From positions 1,178,001-1,242,000 of the forward strand of contig NZ_SMFY01000002.1 of assembly GCF_004339465.1 (NCBI RefSeq): a DNA stretch of 64,000 bases. The letters run 5' to 3'. The DNA is from Ancylobacter aquaticus (GTDB lineage: Bacteria; Pseudomonadota; Alphaproteobacteria; Rhizobiales; Xanthobacteraceae). The notes under the pieces are model-generated. The model was not told where the DNA came from. It saw only the letters and a program-made list of their open reading frames with translations, and ran no database searches. Below, piece after piece: positions 18,534 to 30,325 of the stretch. A program made the position numbers and the translations under genes. Each line of letters starts with the position of its first letter. Positions within the stretch are counted from its first letter, which is position 1.

Positions 18534-20774
18534 TCAGTTCTGGTTCTGCTTTGGTCCATCGGCCGTGTCGGTGCGGCTTTCCGGTTCCCATTTGAAATAG
18601 AGCGTGGCGAGCGGCGGCAGCACAAGCGACGCGCTGGCTGCAAGCCCGTGCGCCGGCGCGTCGACCGCCGTCACCTCGCCGAGATTGCCCATGCCCGAAC
18701 CGCCATAGAGCGCGGCATCAGTGTTCAGAATCTCGCGCCAGCGCCCGGTGCGCGGGAAGCCGACGCGGTAGTCGGTGCGCGGAACGGGGGTAAGGTTCGC
18801 CACCATCACCACAGGGGCGTCGTCCCCGTCGCCATAGCGGGCCCAGGCGAACACTGACTGGCTGGCATCGTCGACGACGATCCAGCTGAATCCCTCCGGC
18901 TCGCAGTCCCGGGTGTGCAAAGCCGGCATCTCGCGGTAGACGAGGTTGAGGTCGCGCACCAGAAGCTGCATGCCGCGATGGTGCGGACCCATGCCGACCA
19001 GGTGCCAGTCGAGCGAGCGCTCCTCGCTCCATTCGCCGCGCTGGGCGAATTCCTGGCCCATGAACAGCAGCTTCTTGCCGGGATAGGCCCACATCATGCC
19101 GTAGCCGGCGCGCATATTGGCGAAGCGCTGCCAGTCGTCGCCCGGCATGCGGGTGAGCACGGTGCCCTTTCCGTGCACGACCTCGTCATGCGAGATCGGC
19201 AGCACGAAATTTTCCGAGTAGAGATAGGTGAAGCCAAACGTCAGCTTGTTGTGGTGCCAGGGGCGGTAGATCGGCTCGGTCGACAGATAGTCGAGCGTGT
19301 CGTGCATCCAGCCCATGTTCCACTTGAAGCCGAAGCCCAGCCCGCCGGCGAACACCGGCTGGGAAACGCCGGCCCAGGACGTGGATTCCTCGGCGATCAC
19401 CACCGTGCCGGGATGCTCGGCATAGATGATCTCGTTGGCCCGGCGCAGGAACGACACCGCGTCCTTGTTGTCGTTGGAGCCATCGGGGTTGGGCGACCAT
19501 TCCCCGTGCTTGCGCGAATAATCGAGATAGAGCATCGAGGCCACCGCATCGACGCGCAGCCCGTCGACATGGAAACGGTCGAGCCAATACAGCGCGTTGG
19601 CGATCAGCATATTGGCCACTTCGCGCCGGCCGAAATCGTAGATCGCCGTATTCCAGTCCGGGTGGAAGCCGCGCTGCGGGTCGGAATGCTCGTAGAGCGG
19701 CCCGCCGTCGAAATGCGACAGCCCGTGAATGTCGGTAGGGAAATGCGCGGGCACCCAGTCGAGGATCACCGAAAGTCCCGCCTGATGCGCCTTGTCGACA
19801 AAGCGCGCGAAGCCGGCCGGTTCGCCAAAACGGCTGGTCGGCGCGAACAGGCCGATTGGCTGGTAGCCCCAGGAGGCGTCCAGCGGGTGTTCGGAAATCG
19901 GCAGCAACTCGATATGGGTGAAGCCCATCCACTGCACATAGGGAATCAGCTGGTCGGCCAGCTCGTCATAGGTAAGGAAGCGGTTTTCCTCGCCGCGCCG
20001 CCACGAGCCCAGATGCACCTCATAGGTGCTCATCGGCTTGCGGCGCGCCTCGCCCTCGGCGCGGGAGGCGATGTGGTCGGCATCGCTCCACGCGAAATTA
20101 TCGGTGCGCGCCACAATCGAGCCGGTCGCCGGCCGGTACTCGCCGGCGAAGCCGAACGGATCGGCCTTCAGCGGCAGCAGCCTTCCGTCGGCGGCGACGA
20201 TCTCATATTTGTAGATCGTGCCCTCGCCGACGCCGGGCGCGAACATTTCCCACAGCCCGCTGTCGACGCGCTTGCGCATCTGGTGGCGGCGCCCGTCCCA
20301 CTGGTTGAAATCCCCGACCACCGAGACCCGCGCGGCGTTCGGCGCCCAGACGGCGAAGCGCACCCCGTCGATGCCCTCATGGGAATCGGGATGGGCACCA
20401 AGTCGCTCATAGAGCGTGCGGTGGGTACCCTCGACCAGCAGATGGTCGTCGAGCGGGCCGAGTACGGGCGCGAAGGAATAGGGGTCGTCGATCAGCCACT
20501 CGCCACCCTCGTTGCGGGCGCGAAGCCGGTAGCGGGCCCAGGCCGGGCGGCCGGGCACCAGCCCCTCGAAGAAACCGGCGCCGTGGCGAAGTTGCAGCAC
20601 GGCGATCGCCGTGCCGTCCGGCTCCATGGCCTCCAGCGTCCGCGCATCAGGAACGAAGGCGCGCAGGACCAGACCTTGCGGCGTCACATGCGGGCCGAGC
20701 AGCGAGAACGGGTCGTGATGACGGCCTGCGACGAGAGCGTCGACCTCGCCTTCGGGCGCCTGCCACGGATGCAT
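18534..20774 (-). CDS. glgB: 1,4-alpha-glucan branching enzyme
   Basis: GH13 branching enzyme that forms alpha-1,6 branch points. The ATG at 20774 ([27 protein letters not shown] region) has AGGAAGG upstream; a TTG 13 codons earlier is a poorer start. It has an N-terminal beta-domain, a CBM48 domain ([26 protein letters not shown]) and catalytic segments [18 protein letters not shown] (nucleophile), VIAEESTSW (acid) and [13 protein letters not shown]. It has 746 residues. Confidence 0.95.
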   Translation of the reverse strand: MHPWQAPEGEVDALVAGRHHDPFSLLGPHVTPQGLVLRAFVPDARTLEAMEPDGTAIAVLQLRHGAGFFEGLVPGRPAWARYRLRARNEGGEWLIDDPYSFAPVLGPLDDHLLVEGTHRTLYERLGAHPDSHEGIDGVRFAVWAPNAARVSVVGDFNQWDGRRHQMRKRVDSGLWEMFAPGVGEGTIYKYEIVAADGRLLPLKADPFGFAGEYRPATGSIVARTDNFAWSDADHIASRAEGEARRKPMSTYEVHLGSWRRGEENRFLTYDELADQLIPYVQWMGFTHIELLPISEHPLDASWGYQPIGLFAPTSRFGEPAGFARFVDKAHQAGLSVILDWVPAHFPTDIHGLSHFDGGPLYEHSDPQRGFHPDWNTAIYDFGRREVANMLIANALYWLDRFHVDGLRVDAVASMLYLDYSRKHGEWSPNPDGSNDNKDAVSFLRRANEIIYAEHPGTVVIAEESTSWAGVSQPVFAGGLGFGFKWNMGWMHDTLDYLSTEPIYRPWHHNKLTFGFTYLYSENFVLPISHDEVVHGKGTVLTRMPGDDWQRFANMRAGYGMMWAYPGKKLLFMGQEFAQRGEWSEERSLDWHLVGMGPHHRGMQLLVRDLNLVYREMPALHTRDCEPEGFSWIVVDDASQSVFAWARYGDGDDAPVVMVANLTPVPRTDYRVGFPRTGRWREILNTDAALYGGSGMGNLGEVTAVDAPAHGLAASASLVLPPLATLYFKWEPESRTDTADGPKQNQN

Positions 20775-20999
20775 CACTGCCAACCCTTCCTGAGCCTTAA
20801 ACACCGGGGACAAGCCCCGTGCACAGTGAAGGTTCCTCTACCGCCAGCACAAAGTCCACACGTCGCAGCCACATAACGCGGCATCAGGTAAATGCCGCCC
20901 TACCAGCAAGGCGCGGGCGAACGGGAACAGCCCGTGCCTCGGCAAAATGCCGCTCGCGACGGGCTGAGGCCATTGGAGAAAAGCCGGCAAATGGAACGA

Positions 21000-21025
21000 G
21001 GCCGCCGGCAATCAAGCCGGCGGCC
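21000..21025 (-). terminator. Hairpin after glgP
   Basis: GCCGCCGGC (21001-21009) pairs with GCCGGCGGC (21016-21024), with one further pair outside and a 6-nt loop, starting 10 bases after the glgP stop. The downstream tract is only mildly T-rich. It may partly end or trim the transcript between glgP and glgB. I see no other feature in the 260-bp gap at 20775-21034. Confidence 0.5.
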
Positions 21026-21034
21026 CGCCTCCCG

Positions 21035-23536
<2,502 letters not shown>

Positions 23537-23556
23537 GTGCAGTGTGTGCTCCCGTT

Positions 23557-23589
23557 GCGGCTTGCCTTCCCTGTGGAACGGGAAGCCGC
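23557..23589 (-). other. Inverted repeat upstream of glgP
   Basis: GCGGCTT (23557-23563) pairs with AAGCCGC (23583-23589), with an inner TTCCC/GGGAA pairing, between the DUF423 stop and the glgP start. It could end the cob transcript or lie in the glgP leader. Confidence 0.35.
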
Positions 23590-23626
23590 TGATCTCACCG
23601 TTGCCGGATGCAACCTTTTGGCCAAC

Positions 23627-24004
23627 TCAACCGGCGCGAGGTTCCCGCTCAATGGCGGCCAGGGCGAGCACAAGCCATCCGAGGATGAGCATAGTCCCGC
23701 CGATGGGTGCGGCCATAGGAAATACCACGATGTCCCAGAGCGCCCGAAGCGCCAGCGTACCGCTGAACAGCACCGTGCCCAGCGCGATGACACCGGCCCC
23801 GACGCTGGCGAAGGACCAGCCCGGCCCGCGCACCACGGCCAGCGCGCAGCCTCCCACCACGGCGCTCGCCCCCAGCATGAGGAAGGTGGCGGCCGTGGTC
23901 AAATTCGGCGCGGCAGTCATATGCGCGCCCGCTGCCGCCGCCGCCACGCCCGCCGCGCCCATCAGGCCGGCGAGAAACACCAGAAGTCTGCGAAAGGCGT
24001 TCAT
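23627..24004 (-). CDS. DUF423 membrane protein
   Basis: Small integral membrane protein of the DUF423 (YgdD-like) family, 125 residues with four hydrophobic helices. Typical features are an N-terminal GLMGAAGVAAAAAGAH segment and the late IGGTMLILGWLVLA segment. Function is unknown. Its ATG overlaps the cobB stop (ATGA), so it is translated from the end of the cob operon. That makes a link to cobalamin or cobalt handling possible but unproven. Confidence 0.87.
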   Translation of the reverse strand: MNAFRRLLVFLAGLMGAAGVAAAAAGAHMTAAPNLTTAATFLMLGASAVVGGCALAVVRGPGWSFASVGAGVIALGTVLFSGTLALRALWDIVVFPMAAPIGGTMLILGWLVLALAAIEREPRAG

Positions 24005-25335
24005 GGCTCTGCTCCGCTTGCGTGGCCGTCCGTGGCGATGACGTGGAAGAAGGTTCCCGAGACCAGCCCCCGGCGTCTGCCCGAAGGTCCCATCCCCTTA
24101 CCCTGACCATCGCTCAGTTCGACCAGCGGCGCATCGTCGCCGGCTTGTGTGACGCTGGCATAATGGAATTCATGGCCGCGCAGCCTTGTCCCCGCCGGCC
24201 CCAGCGGCGAGGCATGAAGCGTCACCGCCTGGCGGTAGCCGAGATTGAGCCGGCGTTTGGCGAAGCTGGTGGCATGGCCGAGCAGCCCGAGCATCGGATG
24301 CACCCGCCCTTCCGCATCCTCGATCGACTGGCCCAGCACCATGAAGCCCCCGCATTCGCCATGCACCGGCCGGGTCTGGGCGAATTCCCGCAGCCCGTCG
24401 AGGAAGCGGGAGGCGTGCGCGAGCGTTTCCCCGTGCAGCTCGGGGTAGCCGCCGGGCAGCCAGCAAATATCGGCATCGGCGTCAGGCGCCTCATTCGCCA
24501 GCGGCGAGAAGGGCAGGATTTCCGCCCCCGCCCGCCGCCAGCCGGCGACGACATGCTCATAGGCGAAGGAAAACGCCACATCCTGCGCCAGCGCGATACG
24601 CTGGCCGGGCGGCACCAGCGCCACCGGCGCCGGGCCGGACGCGGGCAGCGGCGCCCCCAGCGCGAGGAGTGCGTCGAGGTCGATATGCTTTTCCGCCCGC
24701 TCCGCGAGCGCGGCGAGCTGCGCCGCGAGCGCGGGATGCTCGCCCGCCTGCACGAGGCCGAGATGCCGCTCCGGCAGGCGCACCGCCCCATCGCGCGGCA
24801 GACTGCCCAATATCTGGATGCCCAGGCCCGCAATGGCGGCGCTCGCCTGCGCCCGGTGCCGCTCGCTGGCCACCTGGTTGAGGATGACACCGGCGATCCG
24901 CACGCGCGGGTCGTGCGTGGCGAATCCCCGCACCACGGCGGCGGCGGATTGCGACTGGCCGGAAATGTCGAGCACCAACACCACCGGCAGGCCCAGCCGG
25001 GCGGCGAGGTCGGCCGCCGCGCCGCTGCGCCCGGCCTCGCCCTCGATGCCGTCGAAGAGGCCCATCGACGCCTCGATGAGCACGATGTCGGCCTGCGCCC
25101 CCGCCTGCGCCGCCAGCGCGTCGATGAGAACGGGCGGCATGGCGAAACTATCGAGGTTCAGCCCCGGCTCGCCGGTGGCGGCGGCATGGAAGGCGGGGTC
25201 GATATAGTCGGGCCCGGATTTCACCGCCCGCACCCGCACTCCGCGCGCGTGCAGCGCCGCCGCCACGCCGAGCGTCACCGTGGTCTTGCCCGAGCCCGAG
25301 CGAGGGGCGGCGATGATGAACGCGCGGGCGGTCAT
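24001..25335 (-). CDS. cobB: Hydrogenobyrinate a,c-diamide synthase
   Basis: Amidates the a and c carboxyls of hydrogenobyrinate with glutamine and ATP. The N-terminus FIIAAPRSGSGKTTVTLGVAAAL is the nucleotide-binding P-loop. The C-terminal glutaminase domain has VHGECGGFMVLGQSI with the catalytic Cys, and HEFHYAS with the His. The length of 444 is normal. It is separated from cobM by a 103-bp palindrome. Confidence 0.95.
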   Translation of the reverse strand: MTARAFIIAAPRSGSGKTTVTLGVAAALHARGVRVRAVKSGPDYIDPAFHAAATGEPGLNLDSFAMPPVLIDALAAQAGAQADIVLIEASMGLFDGIEGEAGRSGAAADLAARLGLPVVLVLDISGQSQSAAAVVRGFATHDPRVRIAGVILNQVASERHRAQASAAIAGLGIQILGSLPRDGAVRLPERHLGLVQAGEHPALAAQLAALAERAEKHIDLDALLALGAPLPASGPAPVALVPPGQRIALAQDVAFSFAYEHVVAGWRRAGAEILPFSPLANEAPDADADICWLPGGYPELHGETLAHASRFLDGLREFAQTRPVHGECGGFMVLGQSIEDAEGRVHPMLGLLGHATSFAKRRLNLGYRQAVTLHASPLGPAGTRLRGHEFHYASVTQAGDDAPLVELSDGQGKGMGPSGRRRGLVSGTFFHVIATDGHASGAEP

Positions 25336-25353
25336 GGGCAGCGCTCGGCGTTA

Positions 25354-25456
25354 GCATCCTTCGAGGCCCGGGCCGTGCCCGGGCACCTCAGGATGACGGA
25401 GTTCTTGAAGAGCAACGTCATCCTCAAGTGCGCGCGCAGCGAGCCTCGAAGGATGC
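25354..25456 (-). repeat. Dispersed palindrome family C between cobM and cobB
   Basis: Outer arms GCATCCTTCGAGGC (25354-25367) and GCCTCGAAGGATGC (25443-25456) are perfect complements. Inner arms are CCTCAGGATGACG and CGTCATCCTCAAG. This sequence type is widespread between genes in Rhizobiales. Confidence 0.85.
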
Positions 25457-25471
25457 CCGGTAGGTGCCCCC

Positions 25472-26230
25472 TCATTCCCGCCCCCTGAACCGTCGCTGAT
25501 AGCTCGCGTCATAAAGCGCGCTTTCGCGAAAATGCTCCGGCGCCAGCGTCCGCCCGACCAGAATAAGCGCGGTGCGCTCTACAGGCTCGGCCGCGACCTT
25601 CGCGACGATGTCGCCCAGCGTGCCTGAGATCACCCGCTCATCCGGGCGCGACGCCTCCACTACCACCGCCACCGGGCAGTCGCTGCCATAGAGCGGCGAA
25701 AGCTCCGCCACCACCTGTTCCAGCGCGTGAATGGCGAGGTGGATGGCGAGCGTCGCCCCCGTGGCGCCGAAGGCGGCCAGCGTCTCCCCCGCCGGCATGG
25801 CCGAGGCGCGGCCGGAAACCCGGGTGATGACGAGGCTCTGCGCCAGCCCGGGCACGGTGAATTCGCGCCCCAGCACGGCGCTGGCGGCCGCAAAGGCCGG
25901 CACACCGGGGGTGAGCGTATAGGCGATGCCGTGCTTTTCCAGCCGCCGAATTTGCTCGGCCACCGCCGAATAAATCGACAGGTCACCCGAGTGCAGCCGC
26001 GCCACGTCGAGCCTGGCCGCGTGCGCCGCGACGAACTCCGCCTCGATCTCGTCGAGCGAGAGCGGCGCGGTATCAACGAGGCGCGCGCCCGGCGGGCACC
26101 ACGCCAGCACATCCGGCGGCACCAGCGAGCCGGCATAGAGGCACACCGGGCAGCGGGCGATGAGGTCGCGCCCGCGTAGCGTCATCAAATCCGCCGCGCC
26201 CGGCCCGGCGCCGATGAAATGCACCGTCAC
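25472..26230 (-). CDS. cobM: Precorrin-4 C11-methyltransferase
   Basis: SAM-dependent methylation at C-11 of the corrin ring. It is a tetrapyrrole methylase: [18 protein letters not shown] at the start, [13 protein letters not shown] near residue 80 and [16 protein letters not shown] near 105, where Gly-rich loops hold SAM. It has 252 residues. The start is GTG at 26230, overlapping the cobE stop (GTGA). Confidence 0.95.
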   Translation of the reverse strand: MTVHFIGAGPGAADLMTLRGRDLIARCPVCLYAGSLVPPDVLAWCPPGARLVDTAPLSLDEIEAEFVAAHAARLDVARLHSGDLSIYSAVAEQIRRLEKHGIAYTLTPGVPAFAAASAVLGREFTVPGLAQSLVITRVSGRASAMPAGETLAAFGATGATLAIHLAIHALEQVVAELSPLYGSDCPVAVVVEASRPDERVISGTLGDIVAKVAAEPVERTALILVGRTLAPEHFRESALYDASYQRRFRGRE

Positions 26231-26625
26231 GATGTCTGCGCCTCCTTCTCTGCCTCCCGCGCGAAGGCGCAGGTCACGGGCCCCAGAACGAAGCGCGGCC
26301 CGATCAGCGCCGAGCGCCGGCCCGCCACCGCCAGCGCCGAGGCCTCGGCGACCGAGGGCACGCCCATCAGAGCAACCACGCGCTCGGAATGGGTCATCGC
26401 CCGCGTGCCCGCTGCTTCAAGCTGGCGCTGCGGCACCATCACCAGCAGCAGCCCGAGATCGAGCGCCGCCTTGATTATGCCGGCCTCGCTGCCCTTGGCC
26501 GCCGGGGTCGCCATCAGCGAAATGTCGCACAGCTTCACGCCATGGCGCTCCATCGCCCCGCGCATGGCGGCGCACACCTCTTCGGAGGTGACGCCGCGTC
26601 GGCTGCCGATGCCGGCGACAATCAT
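26227..26625 (-). CDS. cobE: Cobalamin biosynthesis protein CobE (CbiG C-terminal type)
   Basis: A 132-residue protein, [17 protein letters not shown] at the start, matching the CobE/CbiG C-terminal domain. In aerobic producers CobE is needed for cobalamin synthesis, but its reaction is unclear. The ATG at 26625 overlaps the cobL stop (ATGA), and its own stop overlaps the cobM GTG, so it is translationally coupled at both ends. Confidence 0.88.
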   Translation of the reverse strand: MIVAGIGSRRGVTSEEVCAAMRGAMERHGVKLCDISLMATPAAKGSEAGIIKAALDLGLLLVMVPQRQLEAAGTRAMTHSERVVALMGVPSVAEASALAVAGRRSALIGPRFVLGPVTCAFAREAEKEAQTS

Positions 26626-27893
26626 GCGCCGCCCCCCGGCTTGGTCCATGTCCACTGCGTCACCGGCATCGCCGGCCGCCAGCCGGTGAGCCCGCCGACC
26701 GGCACCGCCCGCGCGATGGAAAGGCGCACGAGATCGCCGCCCTGCGCGCCATGGCGGGCGATCAGCAGCGCCTCTGTCTCCAGCGTCACCGCGTTGGCGA
26801 CCAGCCGGCCGCCGGGCCTGAGCGCGGCCACCGCCGCCTCCAGCACGCCGGGCTCGCTCGCCCCGCCCCCGATGAAAATGGCATCGGGGGCGGGAAGGCC
26901 GGCTAGCGCGCCGGGCGCCTGACCTTCGATAATCTCCAGCCCCGGCACGCCGAGCGCACAGGCATTGAGCCGCGCCCGCACTGCCCGTTCGGGCCGTTCC
27001 TCGATGCCGATGGCGGTGAGCGAGGGATCGGCCAGCATCCATTCGATACCGACCGAGCCTGCCCCGGCGCCGATGTCCCACAAGAGTTCGCCCCGGCGCG
27101 GCGCCAGAGCGGAGAGCGTCACCGCGCGGATTTCGCGCTTGGTGAGTTGTCCGTCATGCTCGAACAATTCGTCGGGCAGACCCGGCGCGCGGGGAATGAT
27201 CCACGCGCCGGGCCCCGCCGCCACCTCGATGGCAAGGAGGTTCAGCGGGTCGATATCCGTCAGGGCGAAGCCTTCCGCCCGCGTCGCCCGCACCCGCTCG
27301 CACGGGCCGCCCAGCGCTTCCAGCACGGTCAGCACCGAGCTGCCGAAGCCGCTTGCCGCCAGCAGCCGGGCGATCCCGCTCGGCCCGGCGCCGTCGGAGG
27401 TCAGCACCAGCAGCCGCCGGCCGGGGTGCAGATGCGCCCGCACGAGGTCCAGCGAACGGCCGTGGACGGTCAGGCACGTCACCTCCGCCAGCGGCCAGCC
27501 GAGGCGGGCGCAGGCGAGACTGAAGGCTGAAGGGGCGGGAAAGGCGCGCATCTCACCCGCCGGCACCTGCCGCGCCAGCGTGGCGCCGACGCCATGCAGG
27601 AACGGGTCGCCGGAGGCCAGCACGCAGACCCGCCGACCACGCAGGGCAAGCACCTGCTCGATCCCGCGCGCGAACGGGCTCGGCCATGCGTGCGCCTCGC
27701 CCCTCACCGCCGCGCCGGCCAACGCCAGATGCCGGGCGCCGCCGAACACGATCTCCGCCGCCTCCACCGCCCCGCGCGCGACCGGGGCAAGGCCGTCGAG
27801 CCCGTCCTCACCGATGCCGACGAGGGTGAGCCAGCACGCCTCGGCCCGCGCGGTAGTTGACGGCTTTGGCGCGATGGTTTCACTGCCGGGCAT
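26622..27893 (-). CDS. cobL: Precorrin-6Y C5,15-methyltransferase (decarboxylating)
   Basis: Bifunctional enzyme of 423 residues. The N-terminal CbiE-like methylase (LTLVGIGEDGLDGLAPVAR, CVLASGDPFLHGVG) methylates C-5/C-15. The C-terminal CbiT-like domain (LLWDIGAGAGSVGIEWM, APDAIFIGGGASEPGVL) removes a carboxyl. Gly-rich SAM loops are intact in both halves. The ATG at 27893 overlaps the ATG of cobK on the other strand (CATG), so any local promoter must lie inside cobK. Confidence 0.95.
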   Translation of the reverse strand: MPGSETIAPKPSTTARAEACWLTLVGIGEDGLDGLAPVARGAVEAAEIVFGGARHLALAGAAVRGEAHAWPSPFARGIEQVLALRGRRVCVLASGDPFLHGVGATLARQVPAGEMRAFPAPSAFSLACARLGWPLAEVTCLTVHGRSLDLVRAHLHPGRRLLVLTSDGAGPSGIARLLAASGFGSSVLTVLEALGGPCERVRATRAEGFALTDIDPLNLLAIEVAAGPGAWIIPRAPGLPDELFEHDGQLTKREIRAVTLSALAPRRGELLWDIGAGAGSVGIEWMLADPSLTAIGIEERPERAVRARLNACALGVPGLEIIEGQAPGALAGLPAPDAIFIGGGASEPGVLEAAVAALRPGGRLVANAVTLETEALLIARHGAQGGDLVRLSIARAVPVGGLTGWRPAMPVTQWTWTKPGGGA

Positions 27894-28674
27894 GACCACA
27901 CCCTTCTCGATCCGGGAAACCGGCGCCCCGCGCCTGCTCATCCTCGGCGGCACGGCCGAGGCACGCGAACTCGCGGCGGCCCTCGCCGCGCGTAGGGGAT
28001 TCGACGTCAGCCTGTCGCTTGCCGGGCGCACGCGCAACCCGCTGCCCTCGCCCGCCCCCACCCGCTCCGGTGGCTTCGGCGGCGCGGCCGGCCTCGCGGC
28101 GCATCTCAAGGCGGAGCGCATCGACGCGCTGGTCGACGCCACCCATCCCTTCGCCGCGATCATCTCGCGCAACGCGGCGCAGGCCGCGCAGAGCGCCGGC
28201 GTGCCGTTGCTCGCTCTGCTGCGCCCGCAATGGCAATGCGAGCCCGGCGACCTCTGGACGCAGGCCGCCACTCTTCCCGAGGCCGTGGAAAAACTCGGCC
28301 CCGCCCCGCGCCGGGTGCTGGTGGCGCTCGGCCGCAATGAGGTCCGGGCGCTGGAGGCAGCACCGCAGCACCACTATCTCGTGCGCAGCATCGACCCTGT
28401 CGAGCCGCCGCTCGATGTGCCGCAGGCGAGCTATATCGAAGCGCGCGGCCCGTTCGCGGAAGAAGACGAGCGGGCCCTGCTCGCCGCCCACCGCATCGAC
28501 GCCATCCTTTCCAAGAACAGCGGCGGTGCGGCGACCTATGGCAAGATCACCGCCGCCCGCGTGCTCGGCATCGAGGTCGTGATGGTCGCCCGCCCGGTCC
28601 GGCCCGAGGTCGAGACCGTGGCAAGCGTCGGCGAGGTGCTGGACTGGCTGGAAACGCTCCGCCCCGCCCTTTAG
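27892..28674 (+). CDS. cobK: Precorrin-6A reductase
   Basis: NADPH-dependent reduction of precorrin-6A, 260 residues. APRLLILGGTAEARELAAAL at the start, ALVDATHPFAAIISRNAA near residue 80 and AILSKNSGGAATYGKITAA near 210 are diagnostic. It is the only gene on the plus strand inside the minus-strand cob run: it diverges from cobL with overlapping start codons and converges on cobJ. No ATG or GTG lies between 27892 and the conserved region, so the start cannot move inward. Confidence 0.95.
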   Translation: MTTPFSIRETGAPRLLILGGTAEARELAAALAARRGFDVSLSLAGRTRNPLPSPAPTRSGGFGGAAGLAAHLKAERIDALVDATHPFAAIISRNAAQAAQSAGVPLLALLRPQWQCEPGDLWTQAATLPEAVEKLGPAPRRVLVALGRNEVRALEAAPQHHYLVRSIDPVEPPLDVPQASYIEARGPFAEEDERALLAAHRIDAILSKNSGGAATYGKITAARVLGIEVVMVARPVRPEVETVASVGEVLDWLETLRPAL

Positions 28675-28710
28675 CCGTCCGGTCCTCGCCAGCCCCGCCC
28701 GCCCGCTCGC

Positions 28711-28799
28711 CGTCATTCCCGGGTTCGACCCAGGGCGCCACGACTTTGGCGGCGGAAGGGCCAACGGCGCAGAAGACCGGGCCAAGCCCGGACCTGACG
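28711..28799 (-). repeat. Dispersed palindrome family B between cobK and cobJ
   Basis: CGTCATTCCCGGGTTCGACC at the left and GACCGGGCCAAGCCCGGAC at the right are family B ends. Other copies are at 35020-35106 (inside cobN) and 38851-39004. Lying between convergent genes, it may act as a bidirectional 3' end. Confidence 0.75.
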
Positions 28800-28829
28800 C
28801 GGCATTAGCGGGCGCACACCCACCCGGCA

Positions 28830-29591
28830 TCACTCGTCCCCGGCGCGGCGCGGGGTGTAGACCAGCGCCGGCAGGCCGGGGCGCTCGACCAGCCGCGTCT
28901 CCGGCGAGCCGACGATGATGCAGGTCGCCATGTCAGCCATGTGCCCACGCGCATGGCCGAGCGGCACCACCCGCATGCGTTCGTCCGGCCGGCCCACCGC
29001 GCGCCCGAAGATGACAGGCACCCCGACCGGCAGCTCGGCGCGCAATATGTCGAAGGCGGTGTCGAGCTGGTGCGGGCGAGCTTTCGACACCGGGTTGTAG
29101 AAGGCCATGGCGAAGCCCGCCTGCGCCGCCAGCCGCAGCCGCTTCTCGATCACCTCCCAGGGCTTGAGATTGTCGGAGAGCGAGATGGCGCAGAAATCAT
29201 GCCCCAGCGGGGCGCCGCATTTGGCCGCCACGGCCAGCATGGCGGTGATACCCGGCACGATGACAAGATCGAGCGCGCGCCATTCCGCCGGCCCGGCCTC
29301 GATCGCCTCGATCACCGCCGCCGCCATGGCGAACACGCCGGGATCGCCGCCCGAGACCATCGCCACCCGGGCGCCGCCAGCCGCATGGGCCAGCGCCGCG
29401 CCAGCGCGCACCAGTTCCTCGCGGTTGTCGGAGGGGTGTCGCGCCTGCCCCTCGCGCGCGGGAATGCGCTCCAGATAGGGCTGGTAGCCATAAAGCGCTT
29501 CGGCCTCGCTGAGCGCGTCGCTAGCCTCCGGAATGAGGTAGCGCGCCTCGCCCGGCCCGAGGCCAACGATGAACAGTTTGCCCTTGGCCAT
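28830..29591 (-). CDS. cobJ: Precorrin-3B C17-methyltransferase
   Basis: SAM-dependent C-17 methylation with ring contraction, 253 residues. KLFIVGLGPGEARYLIPEAS at the start, VAMVSGGDPGVFAMA near residue 80, VIVPGITAMLAVAAKCGAPL near 115 and AFYNPVSKARP near 170 are family motifs. The ATG at 29591 shares one base with the cobI stop (TGATG). Confidence 0.95.
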   Translation of the reverse strand: MAKGKLFIVGLGPGEARYLIPEASDALSEAEALYGYQPYLERIPAREGQARHPSDNREELVRAGAALAHAAGGARVAMVSGGDPGVFAMAAAVIEAIEAGPAEWRALDLVIVPGITAMLAVAAKCGAPLGHDFCAISLSDNLKPWEVIEKRLRLAAQAGFAMAFYNPVSKARPHQLDTAFDILRAELPVGVPVIFGRAVGRPDERMRVVPLGHARGHMADMATCIIVGSPETRLVERPGLPALVYTPRRAGDE

Positions 29592-30325
29592 CAGCGCGTC
29601 TCCCAGCCCGGCACTAGCACGATGGCGAAATAGGGCGCGGGGCCGTCCCCCCGCGTCGCCAGCCGCTCGCATAGGCTGCCACTCATCGTGCCACGCTCGA
29701 CATAGAGCGCCCGCTCCAGCCGTCCGGCAACCGCCAGCGCCCGGCGTATCTTCGGCAAATTGCGCCCGACCTTCATGATGACAGCAGCATCCGCCCCGGT
29801 GAGCCGCCGCGCCAGTTCCTCCTCCGGCAGCGTGCCCGGCAGCACGCACAGCACGTCGTCGCCTTGCGCTATCGGGGTGCCGGCCTGCGACCAGCAGCCG
29901 GACATGCCGGTGACGCCGGCGATGACCTCGGTGGGGTAGCGATGGGCAAGGCGGACATGCAAATGCATGTAGGAGCCATAGAACAGCGGGTCGCCCTCGG
30001 AGAGCACAGCAACTGTGCGCCCGGCGTCGAGATGGGCCGCCACCGCCTGCGCCGCCGCCTCATAAAAGCCCGTGATCGCCGTGCGATAGGGCGCCTCGTC
30101 CTTCGGCATTTCGGTTGTGACGGGGTAGCCGAGCGGCAGTTCTTCCGCCCCGATGCGAAAATGGGCGTGGGCGATGGCGCGGGCATGGCTGCCATTGCCG
30201 AGCTTGGCGAAATAGGCGACCACATCCGCTTGCCCCAGCGCCCGCACCGCCTTCAGCGTGATCAGTTCCGGGTCGCCCGGCCCGACGCCGACGCCGATCA
30301 GCCGCCCACACGAGGTCACGCTCAT
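29591..30325 (-). CDS. cobI: Precorrin-2 C20-methyltransferase
   Basis: SAM-dependent methylation of precorrin-2 at C-20, 244 residues. LIGVGVGPGDPELITLKAVR at the start, VAVLSEGDPLFYGSYMHL near residue 90 and VIAGVTGMSGCWSQAGTPI near 120 identify it. The ATG at 30325 overlaps the cobH stop (ATGA). Confidence 0.95.
   Translation of the reverse strand: MSVTSCGRLIGVGVGPGDPELITLKAVRALGQADVVAYFAKLGNGSHARAIAHAHFRIGAEELPLGYPVTTEMPKDEAPYRTAITGFYEAAAQAVAAHLDAGRTVAVLSEGDPLFYGSYMHLHVRLAHRYPTEVIAGVTGMSGCWSQAGTPIAQGDDVLCVLPGTLPEEELARRLTGADAAVIMKVGRNLPKIRRALAVAGRLERALYVERGTMSGSLCERLATRGDGPAPYFAIVLVPGWETR

Noticed and set aside
13510-20876. Long plus-strand frames (716 and 653 codons) across glgX-malQ and glgB
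   Set aside because: They are shadows of clear glycogen genes and contain no conserved motif.
23541-23590. GGAAC...CGTT element near glgP as an EcfG promoter
   Set aside because: The spacing is 19 nt, outside the 16-17 range, and it points away from glgP.
28019-28582. Second frame overlapping cobK on plus
   Set aside because: It is an off-frame shadow of cobK without family features.
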